From an alpha proteobacterium L41A (GTDB taxonomy: Bacteria > Pseudomonadota > Alphaproteobacteria > Caulobacterales > Caulobacteraceae), in assembly GCA_000335735.1 (NCBI GenBank), contig AMYY01000021.1, positions 1 to 60,012 of the forward strand: a stretch of DNA of 60,012 nucleotides, given 5' to 3'. Positions within the stretch are counted from its first letter, which is position 1. The number at the start of each line of letters is the position of its first letter. This document shows, piece after piece, positions 36,140-44,491 of this stretch. The position numbers and the translations under genes were made by a program. Under the pieces are notes generated by a model. The model was not told the origin of the DNA, ran no database searches, and worked only from the letters and a program-made list of their open reading frames with translations.

Positions 36140-36679
36140 ATGATCCGCGACATCGATCCGATCGAAGAGATTCGCAAACACCCCGGCATCACCGCCGGCA
36201 GCCTCCTCGCGGTCGCCCTCGGCGCTGTCGCCGTCGTCTATCTGACGCAACGCAGCGGCCCGACCCGTTACCAGCGCATCAAGTCGCGCATCGACCCGCG
36301 CGGCTGGGTCGATACGTCCGAACTGCGCGACCGTTTCCACGACGCCGTCGACGCCTTCCGCCACCGCGCCGAGGATGTCGGTGAACGCGCCGGCGCCCTT
36401 TCGCGCGACGCCCGCCACCGCGCCGCAGACACCGCCTACGATTTCCGCGACCGCGCCGACGACTGGTTCCGTTCGGCCCGCAAGGACGGCAAGAAGGCGT
36501 TGAAGAAGCATGGCAAGACGGCGCGCCGCTATGCCGACGACGCCGGTCAGTATGCGCGCGACCATGCCCGCGAAGGCGGCGCGCTGCTGGCGGTGGCGAC
36601 CATCGCCGCCGCCGTCGGCGCAGCGGTTCTCGAAAGCCGTCGCCCGGACAGCCACGTGCGTCGCATCGCGCGCTTCTGA
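36140..36679 (+). CDS. Hypothetical coiled membrane protein
   Basis: A 179-residue protein with hydrophobic segments at both ends: TAGSLLAVALGAVAVVYL (~18-35) and GALLAVATIAAAVGAAVL (~148-165). Between lies a strongly charged, helical region (~60-140) with heptad-like spacing of DRF, HRA, RDA and DRA, resembling apolipoprotein-like or YtxH-type proteins. It starts MIRDIDPIEEIRKHPG. I know no function. A hairpin with a short T-tract follows (36689-36730). It stands between hslO (divergent) and the serB-serA fusion. Confidence 0.7.
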   Translation: MIRDIDPIEEIRKHPGITAGSLLAVALGAVAVVYLTQRSGPTRYQRIKSRIDPRGWVDTSELRDRFHDAVDAFRHRAEDVGERAGALSRDARHRAADTAYDFRDRADDWFRSARKDGKKALKKHGKTARRYADDAGQYARDHAREGGALLAVATIAAAVGAAVLESRRPDSHVRRIARF

Positions 36680-36688
36680 CATTTTCGT

Positions 36689-36730
36689 GCCGCCCGCTCG
36701 GTGAAAATCGCGGCGGGCGGCAAACTTTTA
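36689..36730 (+). terminator. Possible terminator after the coiled membrane protein
   Basis: GCCGCCCGC (36689-36697) pairs with GCGGGCGGC (36713-36721), followed by AAACTTTT. The 15-base loop and short T run make this weak; it may instead be a leader structure for the downstream fusion gene. Confidence 0.35.
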
Positions 36731-36800
36731 GCGCATCTGCCCACAGTGAGCAGCATCGCTCGGCTTTGCCGCAGGCGCGAAGGCCGCTAAGACGCCGCCC

Positions 36801-38693
36801 ATGAGCGCGCGCCCCACCCTGATCTTCGACTTCGATTCGACCCTGGTCGATTTCGAGACCCTTGAGGCCTTGGCCGACATCGCCCTGGCAGACGCGCCGG
36901 GCGCATCCGACACGCGCGACCAGATCGCCGCCCTGACAGATCAGGCCATGGCTGGAGAGATCGAATTCGGCGAGGCTTTGCGCCGCCGTCTGGCGCTGTT
37001 GCCGCTGACCCGCGCCCATGTCGGCGCCCTTGCCCAGAGCGCGTCGGACCACCTGACCGCGTCGGTGCGGCGCAACCTGAACTTCTTCCAGCAAAACAAG
37101 GGCAAGGTTGTCATCCTCTCCGGCGGCTTCCGCGAGGTGATTGCGCCTGTCGCCGAAGAATTGGGCGTCTCTGCCGATGGCGTACTGTGCAACGATCTGA
37201 TCTATGACGCCGACGACCGCGTGGTCGGCGTGGACGACGCCAACCCGCTGTCGCACGCCAACGGCAAGCCGACCGCCATTCACGGCCTGAACCTGTCGGG
37301 CCGCGTCGTCATGGTGGGCGATGGCTGGAACGACGCCGAGGTCAAGATCGCGGGCGCCGCCGACGCCTTCTACGCCTTCACCGAGGTCGTGCGTCGCGCG
37401 CCGGTGGTCCAGGTCGCCGACGCCGAGGCCGCGTCGCTCGACGAGGTTCTGCATGCCGAAGGCCTGGTCGGTCGCTGGTCCTTCCCGCGCAGCCGCATGA
37501 AGATGCTGCTCCTGGAAAACATCCACCCCGCCGCCGTCGAGCGGCTGGAGGAGGCGGGCTATTCGGTTGAAACCCAGAAGGGCGCGCTGGACGAGGATGA
37601 TCTGATCGCGGCCATCAAGGGCGTCCATGTCCTGGGCATCCGCTCCAAGACCACGGTCAGCCGCCGCGTGCTGGAACAGGCCGATCGCCTGATGGCCGTC
37701 GCGGCCTTCTGCATCGGCACCAACCAGATCGATCTGGACGCGGCCTCGGATCACGGCGTGGCGGTGTTCAACGCCCCCTATTCGAACACCCGTTCGGTGG
37801 TCGAGCTGGCCATCGGCCTGATGATCGTCCTGATGCGCGACGTGGCGGACAAATCCTCGGCCATGCATCTCGGCAAGTGGAACAAGTCCGCCGCCGGCTC
37901 CAAGGAGCTGCGTGGCAAGACCCTGGGCATCGTCGGCTATGGCGCAATCGGCAGCCAGCTGTCGGTCCTGGCCGAAAACCTGGGCATGCGGGTGCTGTTC
38001 TACGACCTGTCCGAGCGCCTGGCCCTTGGCAATGCGCGCCGCATGCGCTCGCTGGACGCGCTGCTGGCCGAAAGCGACGTGGTCACCCTGCATGTGGATG
38101 GCCGCAAGGAGAACGCCAACATCTTCGGCGCGGCCCAGTTCGCCCGAATGAAGGAAGGCGCCTTGTTCCTGAACCTGGCGCGGGGCCATGTGGTCGATGT
38201 CGGCGCCCTGTCCCAGGCGATCGGCTCGGGCCGGGTCGCCGGCGCCGCCGTCGATGTCTTCCCCGAAGAACCGCGCACCAACGCTGACCCCTTCGAGAGC
38301 CCGCTTCAGGGCCTGCCCAACATGATCCTGACGCCGCACATCGGCGGCTCGACCGAAGAGGCGCAGGAGGCCATCGCCGAGTTCGCGGCCGAACGCCTGC
38401 TGGGCTATCTGAACCGGGGCGATACGACGTTCAGCGTCAACCTGCCCAACGTTCAACTTTCCGAAGTGTCGGGCGCCCACCGCATTCTGCACATCCACAG
38501 GAACCAGCCGGGCGTGCTGGCCGAACTGAACCGCGCCCTGGCGTCGGCGGGCCTGAACATCCTGGGCCAGCACCTGAAGACGGACGAGCGCACGGGCTAT
38601 GTCATCACAGACGTGGACCGCGACTACGATCCAGAGGCGCTGCGCGAACTCAAGACGGTGCCGGGCACGCTGAAGTTCCGCACGTTGCAGTGA
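36801..38693 (+). CDS. Fused phosphoserine phosphatase / phosphoglycerate dehydrogenase
   Basis: A 630-residue bifunctional-looking serine biosynthesis protein. Residues 1-~210 form a SerB-type HAD phosphatase with all four motifs: D10-F-D12-S-T, LSGGF, the K in HANGKPTAI, and GDGWND (~173). Residues from ~233 form a complete SerA: a substrate domain, a Rossmann nucleotide motif GIVGYGAIGSQLS, the catalytic R/E/H set (EEP, TPHIGGST), and a C-terminal ACT domain (HRILHIHRNQPGVLAELN). The first and last steps of the serine pathway are thus on one chain; SerC is absent here. Alternatively the HAD part is regulatory. Start ATG 36801. Confidence 0.9.
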   Translation: MSARPTLIFDFDSTLVDFETLEALADIALADAPGASDTRDQIAALTDQAMAGEIEFGEALRRRLALLPLTRAHVGALAQSASDHLTASVRRNLNFFQQNKGKVVILSGGFREVIAPVAEELGVSADGVLCNDLIYDADDRVVGVDDANPLSHANGKPTAIHGLNLSGRVVMVGDGWNDAEVKIAGAADAFYAFTEVVRRAPVVQVADAEAASLDEVLHAEGLVGRWSFPRSRMKMLLLENIHPAAVERLEEAGYSVETQKGALDEDDLIAAIKGVHVLGIRSKTTVSRRVLEQADRLMAVAAFCIGTNQIDLDAASDHGVAVFNAPYSNTRSVVELAIGLMIVLMRDVADKSSAMHLGKWNKSAAGSKELRGKTLGIVGYGAIGSQLSVLAENLGMRVLFYDLSERLALGNARRMRSLDALLAESDVVTLHVDGRKENANIFGAAQFARMKEGALFLNLARGHVVDVGALSQAIGSGRVAGAAVDVFPEEPRTNADPFESPLQGLPNMILTPHIGGSTEEAQEAIAEFAAERLLGYLNRGDTTFSVNLPNVQLSEVSGAHRILHIHRNQPGVLAELNRALASAGLNILGQHLKTDERTGYVITDVDRDYDPEALRELKTVPGTLKFRTLQ

Positions 38694-38807
38694 TACGTCG
38701 CTCGCAAATATCTTCTCAAAGCTGACCTCGCGGCATCTTGCGCTCTGCGCGAACTGGCGCATCCTCACGTCGAACGGCCGCGCAACGACGGCTGCGGGAG
38801 GAATTTC

Positions 38808-40610
38808 ATGTCACGCTTCATCACCGGCGGCGCCGTCGCCGCTCTGGCGCTCGCCGCCTGCGCCTTTGCCGGCTCGACCTCGGCCCAGACCTACAACCGT
38901 CTCGTCGTCTTCGGCGACAGCCTCAGCGACAACGGCAACCTGTTTCTGATCTCGGGCGGGACCCAGCCGCCGTCGCCGCCCTATGCGCGGCGCTTCTCGA
39001 ACGGTCCGACCTTCGTTGAACTGCTGGGCTTCAACGCCGCCAACTTCAATGGTTCGGTCACGGGCAGCATCAACTACGCCTTTGGCGGCTCGCGGACCGA
39101 CGCGTCGGCCGGCGTGCCGTTCGGCATGCTGAACCAGCTGTCGCGCTACACCGCCGCGGGCGGCCGGTTCAGCTCGACTGATCTGGTCAGCGTCCTGGGC
39201 GGCGCCAACGACATCTTCCAGGGCCTGCCCGCCGCCGGCGCTTCCGCCAGCCCGGTCGCCGCCATCACCCCGGTCGCCACGACCGCCGCCGCCAACATCA
39301 ACAGCCTGGTCAACACCGTGGCGGGCGCGGGGGCCGGGACCATCCTGGTCACCAACCTGCCCAAGCTCAGCCTGACGCCTCAGTTCCGCGGCACGACCGC
39401 CGCGCCTCTGGCCGACTTCGCCGTCACCACCTTCAATACCGCGCTTCAGACCAATCTGACCGCCACGGCCGCCGCCCGCCCAGGCAGCAACATCATCATG
39501 ATGGACCTGTACAAGGTGGGCGACACCCTGGCCGGCGATCCGGGCCTGTTCGGCATCACCAACATCACCCAGCCCTGCTTCAACGGGGTGACGGTCTGCT
39601 CGAACCCGGACAGCTACTTCTACTTCGACGGCGTCCATCCGACGGCGGCGGGTCACCGGATCATCGCCCAACTGGCGACCGACTACATCTACTACGGCGA
39701 CATCGGCGCCCAATCGACCCTGCAGGGCGAGACGACCTATCGTCACCGCGAGGACGCCCTGGACGCCGCCGGCGAGGCCCTGTCGGGCCGTCAACCGTGG
39801 GAGGCCGGCGTGTCCGTCACCACCTCGGCCCTGATCGACAGCGTCGACACCGACGCGCGCGGCTCGGTCACCAGCTCGTCCAGCGACGGCTGGGGCGCCC
39901 GTATCGCGCTTGAGGCCGGACCTTCGGCCAACTGGCGCTTCGGTCTGGCCGGCACGGCGCGCAACACCGACGTCGAAAGCCAGGCGCTGCAGTTCAACGT
40001 CGAAAGCTTCGGCCTGGACGTCTATGGCGGCTGGCGCTCGGGCGACGTCTTCGTCAACGCCGCCGTCGGCGTGGCGCGCGACAACATCGACGACATCGAA
40101 CGCACCACCAGCTTGGCGCCGATCGTCCACACCGCCGAAACCCGCGCGCTCAGCAGCGGCGCGCGTCTGCAAGGCGGCGTGTGGTTCGACATGGGCGGCG
40201 TCGCCCTGTCGCCCCGTGCGGCCCTGGCCTATGTGTCCAGCGACGTGGACGGCTATTACGAACAGGGCGTCGGCGCCCAGTATCAGTACGGCGATCGCAC
40301 CGTGAAGGCTCTGACCGGCGAGGTCGCCCTGCGCGCCGAGGCGGAAATGGGCGGGTTCGGCCTGTTCGCCGAAGGCGGCTACCGCGACGCCCTGGACGAC
40401 AGCTCCGATCCGGTGCGCGTCGGTCTCTACAACAACCCGGCGCAGGTGCTGTCGCGCGAGATCGACGATCCGTTCGGCGGCCAGTTCCTGGCCTCGGCCG
40501 GCGTCGAGGGGTCGGTCGGCCCGGTCAAGGTGACGGTCGGCTATCGCGGCCGCTTCGGCGACCACGCCGACAGCCACATGGGCGGCATTCAGCTGAAATT
40601 GCCGCTCTAA
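38808..40610 (+). CDS. Autotransporter GDSL esterase/lipase
   Basis: A 600-residue type Va secreted esterase. A signal peptide ends near AGSTSAQ (residues 1-27), then a GDSL/SGNH passenger: block I FGDSLSD with Ser38, GxND block (LGGANDIFQ), and catalytic DGVHPT (~275). The last ~260 residues form the outer-membrane beta barrel and end in the aromatic-poor IQLKLPL. The architecture is that of EstA-type autotransporters. It should hydrolyse short acyl esters at the cell surface. Probable terminator at 40624-40649. Confidence 0.9.
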   Translation: MSRFITGGAVAALALAACAFAGSTSAQTYNRLVVFGDSLSDNGNLFLISGGTQPPSPPYARRFSNGPTFVELLGFNAANFNGSVTGSINYAFGGSRTDASAGVPFGMLNQLSRYTAAGGRFSSTDLVSVLGGANDIFQGLPAAGASASPVAAITPVATTAAANINSLVNTVAGAGAGTILVTNLPKLSLTPQFRGTTAAPLADFAVTTFNTALQTNLTATAAARPGSNIIMMDLYKVGDTLAGDPGLFGITNITQPCFNGVTVCSNPDSYFYFDGVHPTAAGHRIIAQLATDYIYYGDIGAQSTLQGETTYRHREDALDAAGEALSGRQPWEAGVSVTTSALIDSVDTDARGSVTSSSSDGWGARIALEAGPSANWRFGLAGTARNTDVESQALQFNVESFGLDVYGGWRSGDVFVNAAVGVARDNIDDIERTTSLAPIVHTAETRALSSGARLQGGVWFDMGGVALSPRAALAYVSSDVDGYYEQGVGAQYQYGDRTVKALTGEVALRAEAEMGGFGLFAEGGYRDALDDSSDPVRVGLYNNPAQVLSREIDDPFGGQFLASAGVEGSVGPVKVTVGYRGRFGDHADSHMGGIQLKLPL

Positions 40611-40623
40611 GCGGTAGGGGCGG

Positions 40624-40649
40624 GAAGGGGCCTCAGCGCCCCTTCTTCC
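40624..40649 (+). terminator. Probable terminator after the autotransporter
   Basis: GAAGGGGC (40624-40631) pairs with GCCCCTTC (40638-40645), then TTCC. It overlaps the end of the convergent diguanylate cyclase gene, whose stop is at 40633. Confidence 0.4.
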
Positions 40650-41274
40650 TCACCCACATGGCGGCGTCGGCTTCGGTCAGCCAGACCTCCGGATCGGTAT
40701 GGCCGTCCCAGGCGCGAACGCCGAACGAGCCGCCCAGTTCGGTCTTCTGGCCGTCCCAGACGAAGCCCTCGGTCTTCAGCGCCTCGGCCAGCTGACGCGC
40801 CTTGGCCCGGCCCTCTTCATAGCCTGCGTGCAACATCAGCAGGGCGAACTCGTCCCCGCCCAGCCGGCCCACCGCATCCGACTCGCGCAGATTGGCCAGG
40901 AACAGCTCGGCCACCGCGACCAGGGCCGCGTCGCCGGCGGCATGGCCCAGGCTGTCGTTGACGCTCTTGAACCCGTCCATGTCCAGATACAGCAGGACCG
41001 CCGGCACCCCGTGCCGCTGACAATAGGCCATGGTCCGCTGCATCGCCGTGATGAAGCCGCGCCGGTTCAGGGCGGGAGTCAGCACATCGTGGTCGGCGGC
41101 GGCCTCGGCGGCGGCGGCGCGCGTCTTCCACGCTTCCAGCTCGACGCGCAGGCGCGCGATCTCGGCGGTCAGGTCGTGTTCGGCCACGTCGGTCACGGCG
41201 CAGGAATGGCTCCGAAGGCGCGACTCAGTCTGCGTCGCGCGGTCGAACGATGGTAGAGCGTGATCCGTCGACAT
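40633..41274 (-). CDS. Diguanylate cyclase (GGDEF domain)
   Basis: A 213-residue soluble enzyme that makes cyclic di-GMP. The N terminus has a short coiled segment (EHDLTAEIARLRVELEAWKTRA), then a GGDEF domain with the intact motif GGDEFALL. An RESD sequence five residues before GGDEF is the inhibitory I-site (RxxD), so product inhibition is expected. No sensor domain is visible. It is convergent with the autotransporter and divergent from purE. Confidence 0.93.
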   Translation of the reverse strand: MSTDHALPSFDRATQTESRLRSHSCAVTDVAEHDLTAEIARLRVELEAWKTRAAAAEAAADHDVLTPALNRRGFITAMQRTMAYCQRHGVPAVLLYLDMDGFKSVNDSLGHAAGDAALVAVAELFLANLRESDAVGRLGGDEFALLMLHAGYEEGRAKARQLAEALKTEGFVWDGQKTELGGSFGVRAWDGHTDPEVWLTEADAAMWVRKKGR

Positions 41275-41379
41275 TGAAGGCCGACATTACGGGCCGACGC
41301 GGCTGAAATCACGGTGTTGCGGTTGCGGGCGTCACCCGCGTGCTGTAACCGGCGCCTTTCCGCGAGGGGCCTTGCAGAC

Positions 41380-41871
41380 ATGGCGACTTCCGAAACCCCG
41401 GTGGCGATCATCATGGGCAGCCGGTCCGACTGGCCGACCATGAAGCTGGCCGCCGATCGCCTGGATCAACTGGGCGTCGCCTGGGACGCCAAGGTTGTCA
41501 GCGCCCACCGCACGCCCCAACGCCTGGTCGATTTCGCCACGGGCGCCAAGGCCGCCGGATACAAGGTCATCATCGCCGGGGCAGGGGGCGCCGCCCACCT
41601 GCCTGGCATGGCCGCCTCTATGACCGAACTGCCGGTGCTGGGCGTGCCGGTCCAGTCCAAGGCGCTGAAGGGCATGGATAGCCTTCTGTCGATCGTTCAG
41701 ATGCCGGCTGGCGTTCCGGTCGCCACCCTGGCCATCGGCGAGGCGGGCGCCGCCAACGCCGGCATCCTGGCCGCCCAGATCCTGGCCCTGTCGGACGAGG
41801 CATTGGCCGGACGCCTGGCCGCATTCCGCGCCGCCCAGACCGAATCCGTCGCAGAAACCGTCGAGGACTGA
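41380..41871 (+). CDS. purE: 5-(carboxyamino)imidazole ribonucleotide mutase
   Basis: A 163-residue class I PurE that converts N5-CAIR to CAIR in purine biosynthesis. [12 protein letters not shown] opens the fold, the active-site histidine is H43 in SAHRTP, and [16 protein letters not shown] is conserved. ATG 41380 is chosen; the longer frame start lacks support. The stop codon (41869-41871) is directly followed by the GTG of purK at 41872, so the two are coupled. Confidence 0.96.
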   Translation: MATSETPVAIIMGSRSDWPTMKLAADRLDQLGVAWDAKVVSAHRTPQRLVDFATGAKAAGYKVIIAGAGGAAHLPGMAASMTELPVLGVPVQSKALKGMDSLLSIVQMPAGVPVATLAIGEAGAANAGILAAQILALSDEALAGRLAAFRAAQTESVAETVED

Positions 41872-42954
41872 GTGCCTGATCTTCCGCTTCCCCCCGGTTC
41901 GACCCTCGGCATCATCGGCGGAGGCCAGCTGGGCCGGATGCTGAGCCAGGCCGCCTCGCGCCTGGGCTTCGACGTCGTGATCCTGGACCCCGAGGCCGAC
42001 AGCCCGGCCGGCCGGGTCTCGGCGCGCCAGATCGTCGCCGCCTATGACGATCCCAAGGCCCTGTCGGCGCTGGGCCGCGCCGCCGATGTCGTCACCTTCG
42101 AGTTCGAGAATGTCCCCGCCCAATCGATCGAGCGTTTGGCCGAGGCCGGCGCGCTCGTCGCGCCGGGACCAACGGCGCTTCGCGTGTCGCAGGACCGGGT
42201 GGACGAAAAGACCTTCCTGAACGCCGTCGGCGCCCCGACGGTCGCCTTCGCCGTCGTCGACACGCTGGACGACCTGGTCGTCGGCCTGACCGAACTGGGC
42301 CTGCCCGCCCTCTTGAAGACCCGTCGCGAGGGCTATGACGGCAAGGGCCAGGTCTGGATCCACGCCATCGAGGACGCGCCCGCCGCCTTGGAAAGCCTGG
42401 GCGGTCGTCCAGCCATCCTGGAGGCCAAGGCGACCTTCGTGCGAGAACTGTCGGTCATCGCCGCCCGCGACTGGGACGGCCATATGGCGGTCTATCCGCT
42501 GGGCGAAAACCGGCACGAAGGCGGCGTCCTGCGCACCACCCTGGCGCCCGCCGCCGTGGACGAGAAAACGCAAGTTCGCGCCCGCGCCATCGCCGAGGCG
42601 ATCCTGGACGGGCTGGACTACGTCGGCGTTCTGGGCGTCGAACTGTTTGATCTCGGAGATGACGTGCTTCTGGTCAACGAGATCGCTCCGCGCGTTCACA
42701 ACACCGGCCACTGGACCCAGGACGGCTGTGTCTGCGACCAGTTCGAACAGCATATCCGCGCCGTCGCCGGCTGGCCGCTCGGCCCCACGACGGCCCACGC
42801 CCGCATCGAAATGACCAATCTGCTGGGCGACGAGGTCGATGACTGGCGCAAACTGTCGGCCAAGTCCGACGAACGCCTGCACCTCTACGGCAAGGCCGAA
42901 GCCCGCCCCGGCCGCAAGATGGCGCATGTGAACCGGGTGTTGGGGGCGGACTGA
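41872..42954 (+). CDS. purK: N5-carboxyaminoimidazole ribonucleotide synthase
   Basis: A 360-residue ATP-grasp enzyme that makes N5-CAIR from AIR, ATP and bicarbonate, the substrate of PurE. The N-terminal [12 protein letters not shown] is the nucleotide-fold signature; ATP-grasp residues include [13 protein letters not shown] and [13 protein letters not shown]. Starts at GTG directly after purE. Full length. Confidence 0.95.
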   Translation: MPDLPLPPGSTLGIIGGGQLGRMLSQAASRLGFDVVILDPEADSPAGRVSARQIVAAYDDPKALSALGRAADVVTFEFENVPAQSIERLAEAGALVAPGPTALRVSQDRVDEKTFLNAVGAPTVAFAVVDTLDDLVVGLTELGLPALLKTRREGYDGKGQVWIHAIEDAPAALESLGGRPAILEAKATFVRELSVIAARDWDGHMAVYPLGENRHEGGVLRTTLAPAAVDEKTQVRARAIAEAILDGLDYVGVLGVELFDLGDDVLLVNEIAPRVHNTGHWTQDGCVCDQFEQHIRAVAGWPLGPTTAHARIEMTNLLGDEVDDWRKLSAKSDERLHLYGKAEARPGRKMAHVNRVLGAD

Positions 42955-42957
42955 GCC

Positions 42958-43158
42958 TTAAGAGCAGGTCCTGCTGCTCTGCGTTCCGCCTTGAATCTGC
43001 GTTGTTACAGTAACGCAGTCGTCCGAATTCAACGCGGCGATACTTTTGCCTGCGGTCCATCCCATTAGGCCGCACGCCAACACTGTGACCGCTATGACCA
43101 GCAGCCTGGTGACGAGAGGCTTGGATTTGGTGGCGTCAAGAATTGTGGCCTCGTTCAA
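42958..43158 (-). CDS. Small single-span membrane protein
   Basis: A 66-residue protein read from TTG 43158, which overlaps the COQ9 stop (TTGA), suggesting coupled translation. One hydrophobic helix spans about residues 17-43 (RLLVIAVTVLACGLMGWTAG); the C-terminal ~20 residues carry two cysteines (DDCVTV, SRTCS) that may sit in the periplasm. I do not recognise it. The lower GC and overlap are the only support. Confidence 0.45.
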   Translation of the reverse strand: MNEATILDATKSKPLVTRLLVIAVTVLACGLMGWTAGKSIAALNSDDCVTVTTQIQGGTQSSRTCS

Positions 43159-43802
43159 ACCGCCCTACCGTATCGCACGCGACTCAGCACATCCGTCACC
43201 TTTCGGAAAGGCGCCTCAAAGTCCTTGCCCGCCTTCCACTTCTCGAAGGCCATGACGTTTTCGATCCGGCGGGCGACGAAGGCCTCCGCCGCTTCGCGTC
43301 TGTCGAACCAGCGCATGGTGAGGGCGGGAATCAGGATGCCCGACAGGATCGTCCGCTTCGAATAGTGATTCCAGTCGGTCGCCTCGTCCCCGGCCCAGCG
43401 CCACAGATGATCCGCGCTCTCCCAGGCCAGTTTCAGCCCCAGGTCGGCGTTGACGGGCAGGGCCAGGAAGGCGGCGCAGCGACGCGTGGCCTCCAGATCG
43501 GCGGCGCCGGCCTCCATCCGCTCGGACACGGCGCGGGCGATTCGCTCGCGAATCTTCAGCGACTTGGCGTCGGTTTCACCCAGAGCCGCCAGCGCCCTCG
43601 CATCATGGCGGCGCGACAGCAGGGCCGCCAGATCGCGCGCGGCGTTGGGCAGCAGCAGTTCCTCATCGCCCTGTGACAGGCCGCACGCCTCGCAGGCCTC
43701 ACGCACCAGACGCGCATTCCAGCCGAGCGCGGGCGCGCGGGCGATGGCGGCGTCCAGCACGGTCTGTTCGGTCCGGTCGGCCCAGTCTGTCGTCTCGGTC
43801 AT
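43155..43802 (-). CDS. COQ9 family ubiquinone biosynthesis protein
   Basis: A 215-residue protein of the COQ9 family, a TetR-fold lipid-binding helper of ubiquinone synthesis. The signature is DWNHYSKRTILSGI (~140), with WRWAGDEATDW before it; the N-terminal helical part resembles TetR. COQ9 binds prenylated precursors and presents them to COQ7. I take ATG 43802 (MTETTDW); an ATG 12 bases upstream is in frame with no better site. ubiX lies 7 kb away but is not in the same operon. Confidence 0.88.
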   Translation of the reverse strand: MTETTDWADRTEQTVLDAAIARAPALGWNARLVREACEACGLSQGDEELLLPNAARDLAALLSRRHDARALAALGETDAKSLKIRERIARAVSERMEAGAADLEATRRCAAFLALPVNADLGLKLAWESADHLWRWAGDEATDWNHYSKRTILSGILIPALTMRWFDRREAAEAFVARRIENVMAFEKWKAGKDFEAPFRKVTDVLSRVRYGRAV

Positions 43803-43975
43803 AAGGGCGATCATACGCCGGTCGTCATGGCGTTTCGAGCCTTGAAGAATGGTCGCGACGATCTGGACAGAAGGAGGCGGCTCGTGTATCAGCGCGCCTT
43901 CATCCGAGAGCCCGGCTGTCGGAAGACGATTTTATTTTGTTCGCCCGTCTCCCTCACAGGACGCGGCGGGCGGCC

Positions 43976-43993
43976 AAAGGAGAGTTTAACCTG
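43976..43993 (+). promoter_or_regulatory. Ribosome site and CUG start of rpsU
   Basis: AAAGGAGAG (43976-43984) is followed eight bases after GGAG by CTG (43991-43993), the first codon of the universally conserved L-V-Q-I-F start of bS21. No ATG, GTG or TTG lies in frame nearby except a TTG 54 bases upstream without a ribosome site. A hairpin CGCCCG/CGGGCG (43942-43972) immediately precedes the site. Confidence 0.7.
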
Positions 43994-44233
43994 GTTCAGA
44001 TTTTCGTTCGCGACAACAACGTCGACCAAGCGCTCAAAGCCCTGAAGAAGAAGATGCAGCGCGAGGGCAGCTTCCGTGAAATGAAGCGCCACGTGCACTT
44101 CGAGAAGCCCTCGGAAAAGCGCGCCCGTCAAAAGGCCGAAGCCATCCGTCGCGCCCGCAAGCTGGCGCGCAAGCGCATGCAGCGCGAGGGCCTGCTGCCC
44201 GCGCCGAAGCCGCGCGTTCCCGGCGGTCGTTAA
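43991..44233 (+). CDS. rpsU: 30S ribosomal protein S21
   Basis: An 80-residue basic small-subunit protein that helps mRNA engage the anti-Shine-Dalgarno of 16S r[23 protein letters not shown] and [16 protein letters not shown] are hallmarks; the C-terminal [20 protein letters not shown] is lysine/arginine-rich as usual in alphaproteobacteria. The start appears to be CUG (see the site at 43976-43993), a weak initiator that may lower or tune expression. It is followed by a strong terminator. Confidence 0.95.
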   Translation: MVQIFVRDNNVDQALKALKKKMQREGSFREMKRHVHFEKPSEKRARQKAEAIRRARKLARKRMQREGLLPAPKPRVPGGR

Positions 44234-44260
44234 GACCCCGGCGAAAGCCGAAAGATTTAA

Positions 44261-44293
44261 GGCCGCTTCCTTCGGGAAGCGGCCTTTTTCTTT
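44261..44293 (+). terminator. Rho-independent terminator of rpsU
   Basis: Perfect 10-bp stem GGCCGCTTCC/GGAAGCGGCC with a TTCG tetraloop followed by TTTTTCTTT. A textbook terminator 28 bases after the rpsU stop. Confidence 0.93.
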
Positions 44294-44323
44294 GAGTCTT
44301 CTTGCCGCGAAGCCTCATTCCTC

Positions 44324-44478
44324 TTTCGTCATTCCGGGCGAAGCGTAGCGAAGATCCGGAACCCAGCGGCGCGCGTGAGCGCGAACCTGTCGCGGATGCC
44401 ATCGCAGACATCGCCTTTGGCGCCGCTGGGTTCCCCGGTCTGCGCCGCGAAGACGCGGCTTGCCGGGGAATGACGAAA
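44324..44478. repeat. 155-bp REPIN-like intergenic repeat with nested inverted arms
   Basis: Two inverted pairs are perfect: outer TTTCGTCATTCC (44324-44335) with GGAATGACGAAA (44467-44478), and inner GGAACCCAGCGGCGC (44358-44372) with GCGCCGCTGGGTTCC (44420-44434). It lies between the rpsU terminator and the convergent ABC permease stop (44492). Similar REP-like units are common in alphaproteobacterial intergenic DNA. Confidence 0.8.
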
Positions 44479-44491
44479 GACAGATTTCCGT

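Noticed and set aside
41275..41379. Possible purine riboswitch ahead of purE
   Set aside because: No conserved three-way junction pieces could be found in the 105-base gap.
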